In this document: one piece after another, positions 1 through 8,577 of the stretch
Layout: every line of letters starts with the position of its first letter
Numbering within the stretch: position 1 is the first letter of the stretch
Assembly (NCBI RefSeq): GCF_963678635.1
Contig: NC_087067.1
Span: forward strand, 29,810,403 to 29,874,402
DNA: 64,000 nucleotides
Reading direction: 5' to 3'
DNA from: Symsagittifera roscoffensis
Taxonomy: Eukaryota; Xenacoelomorpha; Acoela; Convolutidae
Program-made: the position numbers and the translations under genes
Notes under the pieces: generated by a model
Seen by the model: the letters and a program-made list of their open reading frames with translations, nothing else
Databases searched by the model: none
What the model was told of the DNA's origin: nothing

Positions 1-890
1 CCCCAGCCTCGCTCTCACATCTGAGCTCGGAGCGACGGGAGCAGCTGCACCCGTTTCCATTGCCAGGGGCCCGAGGCGATTGGCGAGTGATTCTGGCACG
101 TTACCACTCACTCTACCTCCTCCAGTCGAACTGGTCCGAGCCAGTGAGCTGGTTGTCCTTAATTCTTGCTCCATTTCCCCCAACTGCGTCTGGAACACGT
201 CGTTTAGCCAGCACCTCACTTGCTGGGTGTTGAAGTGTATGCCGTCCCTGGTGAGCGTGAGGTGATCGATCATGCGAAGCATGTTTTCTAGATCCATGAG
301 TCGCAGCTCGCTGGGGTTGCTCCTTACCAGACTGCGAGTCATCTCGTTCCACCGGGTCACGTTACCATTCATAAAATCTGCAACCGGCGTGCCCATCTCC
401 GGGTTCTGTGGTATCGTGCATAGAACCACGAGTCTGGGTCTGTACTTCTCCTTCAGTTCATTCAGAAGTCAGACCTGTAGGGGTTCCCACTTGCCCTCTG
501 GGGTTACAGGGGCCCTCGAAACGTCATTAGTCCCGAGCATTATCACCAACGTGTCTAGGTGATCCTCATCTTGATGACTTGAGCCACGGAAGCGCCTCCA
601 AAAGATAGGACAGTAGTCTGTCCGTTGACAAAGATCTCGTTTAGATTCCTCACTAAACTGTCCCCTATAACCAAATGACGACTCTCTGAGGGAATTGCCT
701 GGTTGCTTATGGCGGGGTTCCAGCCCATGCCATTCAAACAAGCAAGAGGATGCTCTGTGGCCACTTGCACGAACTGGTTGCGCACCATTAGATTCTTTCT
801 AATATCAACCACGCGAGATCTCTGAATCGTCCCGTCATGCGCAGTCCCTGCTGATACTACAGTTCGGGGTGTTCTCTCCGAGCTGCTCAA
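1..890 (-). pseudogene. SGNH/GDSL-hydrolase-like domain of a retroelement ORF, broken, open at the window edge
   Basis: Read on the minus strand from about 890 to 1. Three hallmark blocks of SGNH/GDSL esterases appear in order: VIGDSLVRNL (block I, nucleophile Ser), LVIMLGTNDVSR (block III, GxND) and LTRDGIHFN (block V, DxxH). Block I lies in one frame (890-555). Blocks III and V lie in another (741 downward) with an in-frame TGA at 467-471, so at least one frameshift and one stop break the gene. The frame is still open at base 1. In this family Ser, Gly, Asn and His form the active site of lipases/esterases, and esterase domains are known from ORF1 proteins of some CR1-type LINEs. The domain call rests on these motifs. 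Its link to the neighbouring Gypsy element is inference; it could be the first ORF of a separate element. Confidence 0.6.
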
Positions 891-1814
891 AGAAAGATCA
901 TAGCGTTGGGAAGGGACGACCCTACCCAGCGTCCGGCTAGTGTCCTATTGATCTCGTTCATAGCTGCTCTGGCTACCTGATGGAACGACTCCTGGAACTG
1001 AGGAGCGATATAGGTCCCGAGGGGTCCGGTATCGTATTTCTCGGGTTGGGAGCAGACTGTGATGTCTGCTGAGGAGCCTAGGGCTCTCTCGGTCCGCACA
1101 GCTCCTGTGCCCTCGTCCTGGGACATGTGTCCCTGGATGCCTCCGAGGAGTTCATCGTAGCCAGAACCTCCGGTGACACTTGACTCACCCTCCTAGTTCC
1201 TTCAGGTGTTTTATCGCCTCTTCCTTGTAAGCTATTTGCAGGTCCTCAAACTTCTTCTTTCATTCGTCCCTTTCTCTAGATATTGTCTTGTACTCCTGCA
1301 GCTTGGCACACAGCTCGTTCTGACCCATTTCTTTCTTCTCCAAGGTATCGATCGTCTCCGAGGTCTGTATCTCGATCTCGCTCGCCTTCACTCTCTTGAG
1401 AGGAGGAGCAGCTGTTGGAGAGTCTACTGAGTGTGACGGGCCCGGCCCATCACGTAGTCTTTTAGCTCCGATGAGCGGCTGCGCAGGCTGAACAGGTAGG
1501 GGCATCTCACCTAGCCGGTGATCCCTCTGCTCGCCTAGTCCCGGCTCACGAGCCAAGTCGTTTCCGGAAATTTCTCCTCGGCGCCATCTCATCAATCGAT
1601 TTCGACCTCTCTCGGCGTTCCCGGACTCACCGAAGGCCAGCATCAACACCACTTCCGTGGGGCAATTCCCTCGACCCTCTCGTCCCAACGCGTCGAGGAG
1701 TGCGACCACAAACATCGCCAATTCCGGGTCTTCTCGTGTAAAATCACAATCAATCACCCGCTGATAGATCTCGTCCAGAGTCGCTCCTAGACTCGCTGAG
1801 AGGAGTTCCAACAA
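887..1814 (-). pseudogene. N-terminal part of the same ORF: unknown domain, coiled coil, linker
   Basis: The first ORF, 1814-1260, encodes 184 residues beginning MLELLSASLG. It has a basic patch near residues 80-90 and a Pro-rich stretch. A likely coiled coil follows from about residue 148, ending at an in-frame TGA at 1260, after which coil-like sequence (KKKFEDLQIAYKEEAIKHLK) continues. A second ORF, 1126-887, encodes 79 residues and overlaps the start of the SGNH-containing ORF by 4 bp. I read these as pieces of one frameshifted protein: N-terminal domain, coiled coil, SGNH hydrolase. This order resembles LINE ORF1 or gag-like proteins that oligomerise through a coil. I do not recognise the N-terminal domain. 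Start chosen at the first Met after the non-coding spacer. Confidence 0.4.
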
Positions 1815-2299
1815 TTAATTCGTGTCGCCCATTTCTATCGTGTTGATTCTCGTAAAATTCCTTCAAGTTTGTTTGATTCAATAAACAAGATTTGATCAAT
1901 CAAGAAATAAAAAACAAGTCACGACTTAAAACCATCATTTCATGCGGTCCCATTTTCAGGATAAAACATCATTCACATTTTTTTTCTTTAAAACGATCCA
2001 TTGAAATTTTTCTTCGTTGCTGATTTAAAACTTAGCACCAAGGTGGATCGTCCACCTTTAACCTTATCGAGGTAACACGAATGAGCGCTGTCACCTTCAC
2101 TACCTGGAGTGTTCCAGGTTTTTCAGGACACAAACATCACATAAAACATACCCTAACAATAACATTATACATAAACATCATATATCTAAATTATTACATA
2201 AAAACATAATCCCTTGTAGCTAACGTAACTCAATCCTAATCTCTATAAAGTGAACTTAATAAAAACCACTTATCGCCGAATGCAACTCCTAGCATATGC
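1815..2299. other. Non-coding spacer between the two minus-strand ORF groups
   Basis: AT-rich stretch without a supported ORF, lying between the stop of the macrodomain-like ORF (2300) and the start of the next minus-strand ORF (1814). It could be the 3' UTR/LTR of the Gypsy element or the leader of the next unit. I could not find a matching copy at 11,281-11,480, so I do not call it an LTR. It contains two perfect hairpins listed separately. Confidence 0.5.
2040..2119. repeat. Pair of perfect short inverted repeats (hairpins)
   Basis: Hairpin 1: arms aaggtgga (2040-2047) and tccacctt (2051-2058) with a 3-nt loop tcg. Hairpin 2: arms acctgga (2102-2108) and tccaggt (2113-2119) with loop gtgt. 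A weaker acct/aggt pair lies between them. Such clustered stems are compatible with a transcript-end or leader structure of a retroelement. The function is unknown. Confidence 0.5.
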
Positions 2300-2812
2300 T
2301 CAGATAGTACTTTTATGTAAGTAAACTTCTATGTGAGTTTCTGAAAATATCACGTGTACAAGGGCGTACAACTCTCTCGGATGTAGTTTTCCCCTATCGG
2401 GATCATAGACTGGTAACGAGAGAGAGGTCACTCCTCTCTCAACCAGAAAATTCCTAAGTCGAGTCAAGGCCAATACCAAGCTCTCTGGATCTACGTGTTG
2501 CCTATCAGTGGCCTTAGTAACCAGGAAACACAAATATTTCCCTGGTATCTGTGATGCAACAGGGGGCAGCGCTATCATCCCTCCCACACCAAGCCTCTGT
2601 TTCCATAAAAACTCGATATTCTTATCCTCTCTTTTGAAATCAGCCGCTAGTGCTGTTTTGAAGCTTACGTCCGCGCTTATCGCTATACCGCATGTACGTT
2701 CAGTGAGTATGAAATCGTTGTCCGTTATGACGATGTTGTTTGAATAATGGTTCGGTAGGTCAAAATAAGATTCAAAAGTTCGTCCAAAAGGTGGTTTTTT
2801 TAGCATTCTCAC
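2300..2812 (-). CDS. Macrodomain-like protein at the 3' end of a Gypsy element
   Basis: 170 residues. From about residue 42 to the end the sequence follows a TARG1/OARD1-like macrodomain: an N-terminal CGIAISADVSFKTALA segment, GVGGMIALPPV (about 75-85), GKYLCFLVTKA (91-101), a helix with LALTRLRNFLVERGVT, then LSLPVYDPDRGKL (131-143) and VIFSETHIEVYLH. Macrodomains bind or hydrolyse ADP-ribose. In human TARG1 a Lys in the LITK segment and an Asp after the glycine-rich loop are catalytic; K100 and D139 here sit at the matching places. The loop glycines (IGCG in TARG1) are replaced by VYDP. The ORF overlaps the upstream ORF by 41 bp in another frame, so residues 1 to about 20 are probably a frameshift artefact and the domain was once part of a longer polyprotein after integrase. 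Fold call moderate; activity unproven. Confidence 0.55.
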   Translation of the reverse strand: MRMLKKPPFGRTFESYFDLPNHYSNNIVITDNDFILTERTCGIAISADVSFKTALAADFKREDKNIEFLWKQRLGVGGMIALPPVASQIPGKYLCFLVTKATDRQHVDPESLVLALTRLRNFLVERGVTSLSLPVYDPDRGKLHPRELYALVHVIFSETHIEVYLHKSTI

Positions 2813-3113
2813 CCTCCGTCTCCAGTTCTCCGGTTTCTCTTGCCGATTTTAATTTTTTAATCATCAGGTTTTTGGTGTGGGTGAGTCCTACCGCCACTCC
2901 CTGGACAAAAATATCCATCGACGTCCCCGTCGATCGCCCAAAGTCGAGCAGATCGAGGTTCGATTGCGGAACGCGTAGAGGGCCATCTGGAGCGACCCAG
3001 TTGGACTCGGTATTGTCATGGCTGACGTATTTGATGCCGTCTTTATCGACCTCCTGAATCGTCAAAATTATCTCTTTAGGATCCGTCGGTAGATCGTGGA
3101 GCCATTCGAGCAC
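2772..3113 (-). CDS. Polyprotein fragment between integrase and macrodomain
   Basis: 113 residues (starting MLEWLHDLPTDPKEI). No family recognised. It begins inside the 3' end of the upstream acidic fragment (46-bp overlap) and its own 3' end overlaps the macrodomain ORF. Each is in a different frame, the pattern expected if one continuous coding region had gathered indels. I read it as the part of the Gypsy 3' polyprotein that leads into the macrodomain. Confidence 0.4.
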   Translation of the reverse strand: MLEWLHDLPTDPKEIILTIQEVDKDGIKYVSHDNTESNWVAPDGPLRVPQSNLDLLDFGRSTGTSMDIFVQGVAVGLTHTKNLMIKKLKSARETGELETEGENAKKTTFWTNF

Positions 3114-3622
3114 TCATGTGTCTGATCCACCTCTGGTTCGAACACTACTTCTGGTTCGGAGCGATCGTCTATCCAATCTTGATCCATGTCATTCACCAAG
3201 TCGATCTCTCTTGCCGCCGCTACTTCATCCAGTCCCACCAGCGACTCCATCATATCACTTAACACTATCCTGTCTTCGACGAAATCCTCGCCATACGGGT
3301 TGTACTTCTTCTTATCCCTTCCCTTCTTGCTCTGCCGTGTCTCCGTGGTGAGAAGGAAGTCAGGTTGTATTCGTTTGTCAATTGCAGTCTGTTCTGGGCA
3401 GTCCCAGTCCTCTTCGGCATAAGGTAGAGTCTCGTCATCCACCTCAACTCGCTCGGTCAACTCTAGGTCCAGTGGTAGATCGCAGTCATCCACCACCTCA
3501 TTTCCGTCGTTTTTGTCGCGAGTACCGCTTTCTTTCACCTCACAAGCAGGATCCACTATCAAATAGTAAATAGTCTCCCTCTTGCATATCTGCTGGGATG
3601 CACCAGTCCTCTGATGAGGCAT
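3068..3622 (-). CDS. Acidic C-terminal tail region after integrase
   Basis: 184 residues starting MPHQRTGASQ, strongly acidic (many D and E, e.g. EVVDDCDLPLDLELTERVEVDD), with one basic KKGRDKKKYNPYGEDF segment at about residues 115-132. It follows the integrase coding region directly in the same orientation, with about 100 bases between (3623-3727) that still read as coding-like sequence in another frame. No domain recognised. Likely the polyprotein tail after the integrase C-terminal domain, linking to the macrodomain. Confidence 0.4.
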   Translation of the reverse strand: MPHQRTGASQQICKRETIYYLIVDPACEVKESGTRDKNDGNEVVDDCDLPLDLELTERVEVDDETLPYAEEDWDCPEQTAIDKRIQPDFLLTTETRQSKKGRDKKKYNPYGEDFVEDRIVLSDMMESLVGLDEVAAAREIDLVNDMDQDWIDDRSEPEVVFEPEVDQTHECSNGSTIYRRILKR

Positions 3623-3727
3623 TGTGTGGATTGATATTTTGGTAATGAGCTGCTCTTCCTGTGCTCAGTCGATAAAACCGACCTCCTTGGTGCACTTCTG
3701 TTATTTGAAATGGGCCACGCCATTTCT

Positions 3728-5323
3728 TTAATAATTTTTTGGTTCCTTTTGGTGGAAATACTTCCTGGAATACCCAGACGTAATCGACATCTGAGCAGGC
3801 TTTTGCATCGGCAGTCCTTTTATCAAACCTCCTTTTTTGTCTAATTTGCGCCTGTTTCGTGTTCCTCCTGCATAAATCATTGAGTCCTGCTGTCTTTTAA
3901 TGACATCCCGTAGGTACGGCTGCGGTGCTGTTCTCTTCCCTCCATATTCAGGGTAGAAAAACGTCAACGGAACCGCTTTTTCGTGACCCGTTAGCATCAT
4001 ATGCGGACTTATCGCTGTGGTGGATTGCTCTGTGCTGTTGTAAGCACCCATTACTTGCGGCAAATGTCTATCCCAGTCGTCCATGTAGCGTGAGCAATAA
4101 ACTCTCAACAAGGATATCTGCGTGCAATTTTGCCTCTCAAATAGGCCATTCGTTTGCGGGTGATAAGTGATCGAGTGGGCCTGTGCTACCTGCGACCTTT
4201 TCATTAACTCCTTTGTGAGATCACTCACGAATGCTTTGCCATTGTCCGATTGGAATGTGATGGGGCAGCCGTGCCTCGCTATCCACACATTTATCAAGTG
4301 ATCGCATGTTTCTTCCGCTGATGCTGTCATGTAGGGTGCTGCTTCCGCATACTTCGTAAAATGCTCGATCATTACCAGCACCTGATTGTAGCCCGTGGCT
4401 GTCATGCATATCTTCTGGTGATCAATCTGCACTACTTCATTGAATCCCGATGTTTCTATTGACTGCAGAGGGAATTTTAGTTTCCTGGGTTCTTTCGCCT
4501 GTTGACACGACAAGCATGCAGAGATCCACTTTTCACAATCCTTTTTCAAACCAGGCCATTCGAATCGTTTCTGTATCCTGTTGTACACTTTGTGCACGCC
4601 TTGATGGCCCATCTGGTCATGTGAACGAAAGCGCGATTCGGTCTGGTATACCTGTGGTAACAATATCGAATTGTACTTGTAAAGGACCGTGTCCTCCTCT
4701 TTACGTTTACAGGCTACGATTCCGTCTTTGTTCAGGTACAACAAATATTTTCTTTTCAGGTAGCACTGCTTCAAGATTTTATAGCTGTCTTCTTCCAAAT
4801 CTCCTTTGTAATGTGCTCCATGCTCGATCCATCTTTTCAGATTGCTCGTCATTCTGTCATTTTGTTGAGCCCTTAGGAGGTCCGACAGCCGGTATCTGGC
4901 TTTCAGATGCGTCTTTATCACGTTCAATTGCCCGCTCATTATCTCCGGAGCTTGGGCATCGTCCATCAACCTGACGCACCATATCTTCTTCGAAGGCGTT
5001 GCTTCCTGCACAGATGGCTCCAGATTGGTACAGACGACCGTACCATGTGGTAGTAATCTGGTTGGGCGTTTCAAAACTGCTATCAGCTCGAGCTCATCAG
5101 CAGCATTATCCACCACGGTGCCCTCCTCATCGGAGGTGTACCTGTCTCTGTCCGGATCCTGATGCATTTTCCTGTCCAGCCCGCGCTGCTTCCAGTCCAC
5201 CAACAAGGAATGAATCGCAATCTCCGATACATCAGAATTGGAAGTTGTCTCAGATGTGTTGTCCCAGGATTGAGGCCTCGAGTCATCACTTGAGCCGAAT
5301 GATTCCACACCATCAGGTTCCAC
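3728..5323 (-). CDS. Ty3/Gypsy integrase
   Basis: 531 residues. An HHCC zinc-binding domain is visible (H240, H244, C270, C273; QMGHQGVHKVYNRI to ACLSCQQAKEP), followed by the rve catalytic core with the DDE triad D301 (VVQIDHQK), D360 (FQSDNGKAF) and E396 (TNGLFERQN). Integrase processes the ends of the retroelement cDNA and joins it to host DNA in the nucleus. About 230 residues precede the zinc domain; the first 80 are Ser/Asp-rich and probably belong to the linker region upstream. All catalytic residues are present, so this is the best-preserved part of the element, yet it is out of frame with its neighbours on both sides. Confidence 0.9.
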   Translation of the reverse strand: MEPDGVESFGSSDDSRPQSWDNTSETTSNSDVSEIAIHSLLVDWKQRGLDRKMHQDPDRDRYTSDEEGTVVDNAADELELIAVLKRPTRLLPHGTVVCTNLEPSVQEATPSKKIWCVRLMDDAQAPEIMSGQLNVIKTHLKARYRLSDLLRAQQNDRMTSNLKRWIEHGAHYKGDLEEDSYKILKQCYLKRKYLLYLNKDGIVACKRKEEDTVLYKYNSILLPQVYQTESRFRSHDQMGHQGVHKVYNRIQKRFEWPGLKKDCEKWISACLSCQQAKEPRKLKFPLQSIETSGFNEVVQIDHQKICMTATGYNQVLVMIEHFTKYAEAAPYMTASAEETCDHLINVWIARHGCPITFQSDNGKAFVSDLTKELMKRSQVAQAHSITYHPQTNGLFERQNCTQISLLRVYCSRYMDDWDRHLPQVMGAYNSTEQSTTAISPHMMLTGHEKAVPLTFFYPEYGGKRTAPQPYLRDVIKRQQDSMIYAGGTRNRRKLDKKGGLIKGLPMQKPAQMSITSGYSRKYFHQKEPKNY

Positions 5324-5936
5324 TCTGTCTGTGAGTTTCTCGACTCCCGGACAAAACTCTGTCCAGTGGTCGCGTTGAATCCGACTCCCCGGACAAAATT
5401 CTGTCCCTAGGTGGTCTCATTAACCTCTCCCCAGATAAATTGTCCTGCACGAGCCCGAAGGTGTCCGACTCCCCGGACATTGTTTCGTCCCCGGAAGAGC
5501 AATCTGAGCTACGCTCGTATTCTGATTTTGCATCTGTGAAATGTAATTTTCTAGTGAAGCTGGATTTCGACTTGACCCTGACTTCTTCAGTGAATTCGAC
5601 CGGGGTTGATTTCCCACGTTCTGTGAACGAAGTCCTCAACAAGACATCCTTCGACATTGAGGTCACCAGCTGGTTCACTATCGACCGGCAATCCCGTTCC
5701 ACATCGCGACCACGAATGATCACTGGCCTCTTCTCCCTCTTCTCAGTGACGGTCAATCGCTGCATGGTCTCCGTCCATTCACGATCATGTCTGTCGACCT
5801 CTCTATCCTGCAAGTCACGAAGTTTCCCCATGACGTCCGACGCCACATTCACTGTCCTGTTTAGCAGAGCTATGCTTTTTATACCCAACCTGGTGAGCTT
5901 CTGCTGTGCCAGAATTGATCGGACTAGCAGATCCAA
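5313..5936 (-). CDS. Linker between RNase H and integrase with LSGES repeats
   Basis: 207 residues. The N-terminal half is charged and helical-looking (LQDREVDRHDREWTETMQRL). The C-terminal part holds recurring MSGESD, LSGERL, LSGESD and LSGSRE motifs. At the DNA level these come from a degenerate repeat of about 25 bp (gactccccggacaaaattc and following bases) near 5342-5364, 5381-5406, 5427-5443 and 5464-5490. No enzyme domain recognised. Its place between RNase H and integrase, and the 11-bp overlap with the integrase ORF, argue that it is part of the same polyprotein. Confidence 0.45.
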   Translation of the reverse strand: MDLLVRSILAQQKLTRLGIKSIALLNRTVNVASDVMGKLRDLQDREVDRHDREWTETMQRLTVTEKREKRPVIIRGRDVERDCRSIVNQLVTSMSKDVLLRTSFTERGKSTPVEFTEEVRVKSKSSFTRKLHFTDAKSEYERSSDCSSGDETMSGESDTFGLVQDNLSGERLMRPPRDRILSGESDSTRPLDRVLSGSRETHRQSGT

Positions 5937-5957
5937 CGGAACGGGTTCACCCCTGGC

Positions 5958-6645
5958 TTAAACCTTTATCTCAGCGGCCGTTTCCACTGGAAGTTCGGGG
6001 TGTCCAGGTATAGGGTGTCCTGACTTATCCAGCCACCTAGTGAGTGGTAGTTTGTCGTAGGTCTCCTTGTCTAGGAATGAAAACCCGTCTTTAACCTCCG
6101 CTTGGTTAGCCTGCTTTTCTTCGAGGCGCTCATAGAATTCTGTCAATTTACTGAGGCTATCAGCATTCTGATGCTTATCACGGGTACGGAGCTCTATGAT
6201 CATGTGGTATCCGTCCAGGCGCACGATCCAACGACCAATATAACTTTGGTCCATCGAATAGGTTTTCAGCCAGGCAATGGCACGATTATCCACACGCAAC
6301 CTGTATTTTCCCCGAAAGTGATCACCGCGACTATTTCCGCTTTTGGTGCGCCATACTTCATCTCGGTATCGCTCAAGACCTTACTTCCGTAGGCTATTGG
6401 ACGGAGAACCGTTCTCCCGTTCCACTCTTGCTCTTGGTGAAGTATGCCTGATATCGCACCACTGATGCATCCGTGTCTAACACTAACGTCCCCTTCTCTG
6501 TTGGCATGCCGAGGACTGGTGTCTCGCAAAGTTCACGTTTAATGTTTTCAAATGAAACTTGCGCCTCATCAGTCCAAGTGAACCTTTTGCCTTTGTTTCT
6601 CATCAACTGTTGCATGGGGTATATCCTATCGGCGCATCCCTTCAC
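5958..6645 (-). pseudogene. Gypsy RNase H domain, frameshifted
   Basis: Three overlapping ORFs in different frames (6645-6394, 6529-6266, 6299-5958) together cover an RNase H-like region. The first carries GTLVLDTDASV, matching the conserved first Asp of the retroelement RNase H. The second carries VLRPIAYGSKVLSDTEMKYGAPKAE, the usual segment around the catalytic Glu. The third carries IIELRTRDKHQNADSLSKL, the H-x-NADxLS motif at the end of the domain. The enzyme would degrade RNA in the RNA/DNA hybrid during reverse transcription. At least two frameshifts make this copy non-functional as it stands. Confidence 0.75.
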
Positions 6646-6716
6646 GAACTCCCGATACTAGTTAGCAAACTCCAAAAAACTCATCAGTTGTGTATCTGTC
6701 TTGGGTGCCTTCCAGG

Positions 6717-7361
6717 TCAAAACCGTTCAACCGCTTCGGGATCTGGTCTCACTCCACGCTTATCCACCAGGCGGCCTAGATACTTTTTGGAGTCTCTGAG
6801 GATTCTAAACATCGAGGGTTTACATTTCAGTCCCGCCTGCTTCATGCAAGTAAACACCTCATCCAACCTCTCTATGTAATCCTCTAGGGTTGGCGTTGCG
6901 ATCACGACATCATCGACGTAACACATGATGATATTCCCGTTTTTCTTCGTCACACTCGTGAGTGCCTGGGCCATCAGTCGCTGGAATGTGGCCGTCGCGT
7001 TGCACAATCCGAACGGAATCCTCTTCCAATGGAACAACGCCAGCTCGCACGCGAAGCCCTTTTTTTCACGATCTTGCTTTCGGAGTGGCACTTGCCAGAA
7101 CTCCGAGCCCAAATCTAACGTCGTGAAGAATTTCGCGTCCCCCAGCTTGGATGGGCTCTCACCGATGTGGGGACTCGCGTATGCGTCCTTTATAGTCACT
7201 GCGTTCAGATAACTGAAATCACAACAAAACCTGAGTTGACCCCCTTTCTTTTTAGCAATGACCACGCCACAAGCCCACGGAGACTTTGACGGCTCGATCA
7301 TGTCGTACTCCATTAACATCTCGATCTCCTTCCTGCACGCTTCCGACTTATGAGGGGTCAT
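6717..7361 (-). CDS. Gypsy reverse transcriptase domain
   Basis: 214 residues. Motifs in order: AKKKGGQLRFCCDFSYLN (motif 3 region), FFTTLDLGSEFWQVPL (motif with the first catalytic Asp), KRIPFGLCNATATFQRLM, and IIMCYVDDVVIATPT with the YVDD box, followed by KCKPSMFRI and YLGRLVDKRGV. This is a typical Ty3/Gypsy RT palm. It copies the element RNA into cDNA in cytoplasmic particles. The frame is lost at 6717 before the thumb/RNase H region, so the enzyme would be truncated. The start methionine is internal to the polyprotein; the domain continues upstream in another frame. Confidence 0.88.
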   Translation of the reverse strand: MTPHKSEACRKEIEMLMEYDMIEPSKSPWACGVVIAKKKGGQLRFCCDFSYLNAVTIKDAYASPHIGESPSKLGDAKFFTTLDLGSEFWQVPLRKQDREKKGFACELALFHWKRIPFGLCNATATFQRLMAQALTSVTKKNGNIIMCYVDDVVIATPTLEDYIERLDEVFTCMKQAGLKCKPSMFRILRDSKKYLGRLVDKRGVRPDPEAVERF

Positions 7362-8098
7362 TCTCCTCGCCCTTCCCTGTGAGGTACCGAGCCCTCTTCT
7401 ATCTTAATTTTGTGTTCTACAAAATTACAGCAACCTATGTCGGCCTTGTGTCTCGAAAAAACGTCTGCGTTCCGCCTTCGCACCGCCCTGAGCGAATCTA
7501 GTTCTTTGTCTGATATTTTACCCTTCAAATGTTCTATCTCAGGTAGGACATGTTTATTCGCTGCTAACTTTGTCTCTGTCGGTCTCTCGGGAAAATTCGA
7601 ACAACTAGACAACCCATCATCTGTTTCCGACTTCATTGAAAACAATTTCATAGAAGATTTCAATTCATTTACTCTCTTCAATATACATTCTTGATTCGCA
7701 TGCAAGGGACATTTAATTACATCAAACTTTTTCAAGTTCTCCACACACTGAAAGTCTGTGTTCAGAGGCAATGCGTAGCCAAGTTTCTTTCCCCTCTGTA
7801 TTGTCACTGCTGTTGCTTCTGTGTTCAACAACACACTCACACACAGTCCGCTCTTAGTGAGTGAGAAGTTTCTTCCTAAAATAGCCGAGCTCTAACTGTT
7901 TGGATTTGGTACCAAGCACACCTGTCTGTCATTACTGAGTTCATTTAGATTCCTCATTCTAAACGTCGCTACCACGGCTGGGTTTGGTTTCAATCTCACT
8001 TTTAGATCCAGAAAAATCGGCACCTTAGCCTGGTTAATTAAGATCTTTTTAAGAGGTTTCTTTTCATACTTCCTCACCGGAACTTTGATCCTGATCAA
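7358..8098 (-). pseudogene. Region between protease and reverse transcriptase, broken
   Basis: Two minus-strand ORFs: 8098-7892 (68 residues) and 7840-7358 (160 residues, beginning MSVLLNTEATAVTIQRGKKLGYALP). The second ends in VEHKIKIEEGSVPHREGRGE, the familiar lead-in to the Gypsy RT domain (a degenerate form of the H-x-I-x-T/E segment), and overlaps the RT ORF by 4 bases. The region probably holds the protease C-terminal flank and the spacer before RT. No separate enzyme is recognised. Confidence 0.55.
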
Positions 8099-8148
8099 CC
8101 CATCATCGTGGGGTCGATCGTGACATCAACGTTGCGTACGATATCCCT

Positions 8149-8421
8149 TCACAGGATGAATAGATCGGATTCGTCCAAATTTTCTACCACCAGGAAGCTC
8201 ATCCAAAGATGTCTTCCTCCAAGCTGCAGTGATATGATCGGGGTCCGTCCTGTCACATAGATTGCTCCCTGATTGGCAGCTGCCAGTGGGATGTTTGTCG
8301 GTATCAGATCCGACCTGTCAAAGCCCATATTAGTCCAGGTGCTGACTGGCATGACGTTGACCACTGCACCCGTGTCTAACAATCCTTTCACTGAAAGTTG
8401 TCTGCCCTGCACATCTAGCAC
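8149..8421 (-). CDS. Retropepsin-like aspartic protease
   Basis: 90 residues containing VKGLLDTGAVVNVMPVSTW, the D-T/S-G active-site motif of retroviral aspartic proteases, followed by a flap-like segment and a hydrophobic ISLQLGGRHLWMSFLVVE strand and DLFIL. It would act as a homodimer that cuts the Gag-Pol polyprotein. The upstream reading frame is interrupted by a TAA just before the domain. Its position between the CCHC knuckles and RT is the normal Gypsy order. Confidence 0.75.
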   Translation of the reverse strand: MLDVQGRQLSVKGLLDTGAVVNVMPVSTWTNMGFDRSDLIPTNIPLAAANQGAIYVTGRTPIISLQLGGRHLWMSFLVVENLDESDLFIL

Positions 8422-8577
8422 ATGTGCTGCCAGATCGGCTTTGCAACCTATGTTTTAATCCCTGCTTTCGGGGTTCCTGAGTGTCCTCTTTCGTTGTTTT
8501 ACTCAAAAAGTCAAATTTTTCCCGAAGATCTGTGCTCTCCAGTTCCGACCTTACCCATTACTCAACTTCTTTCGTGG

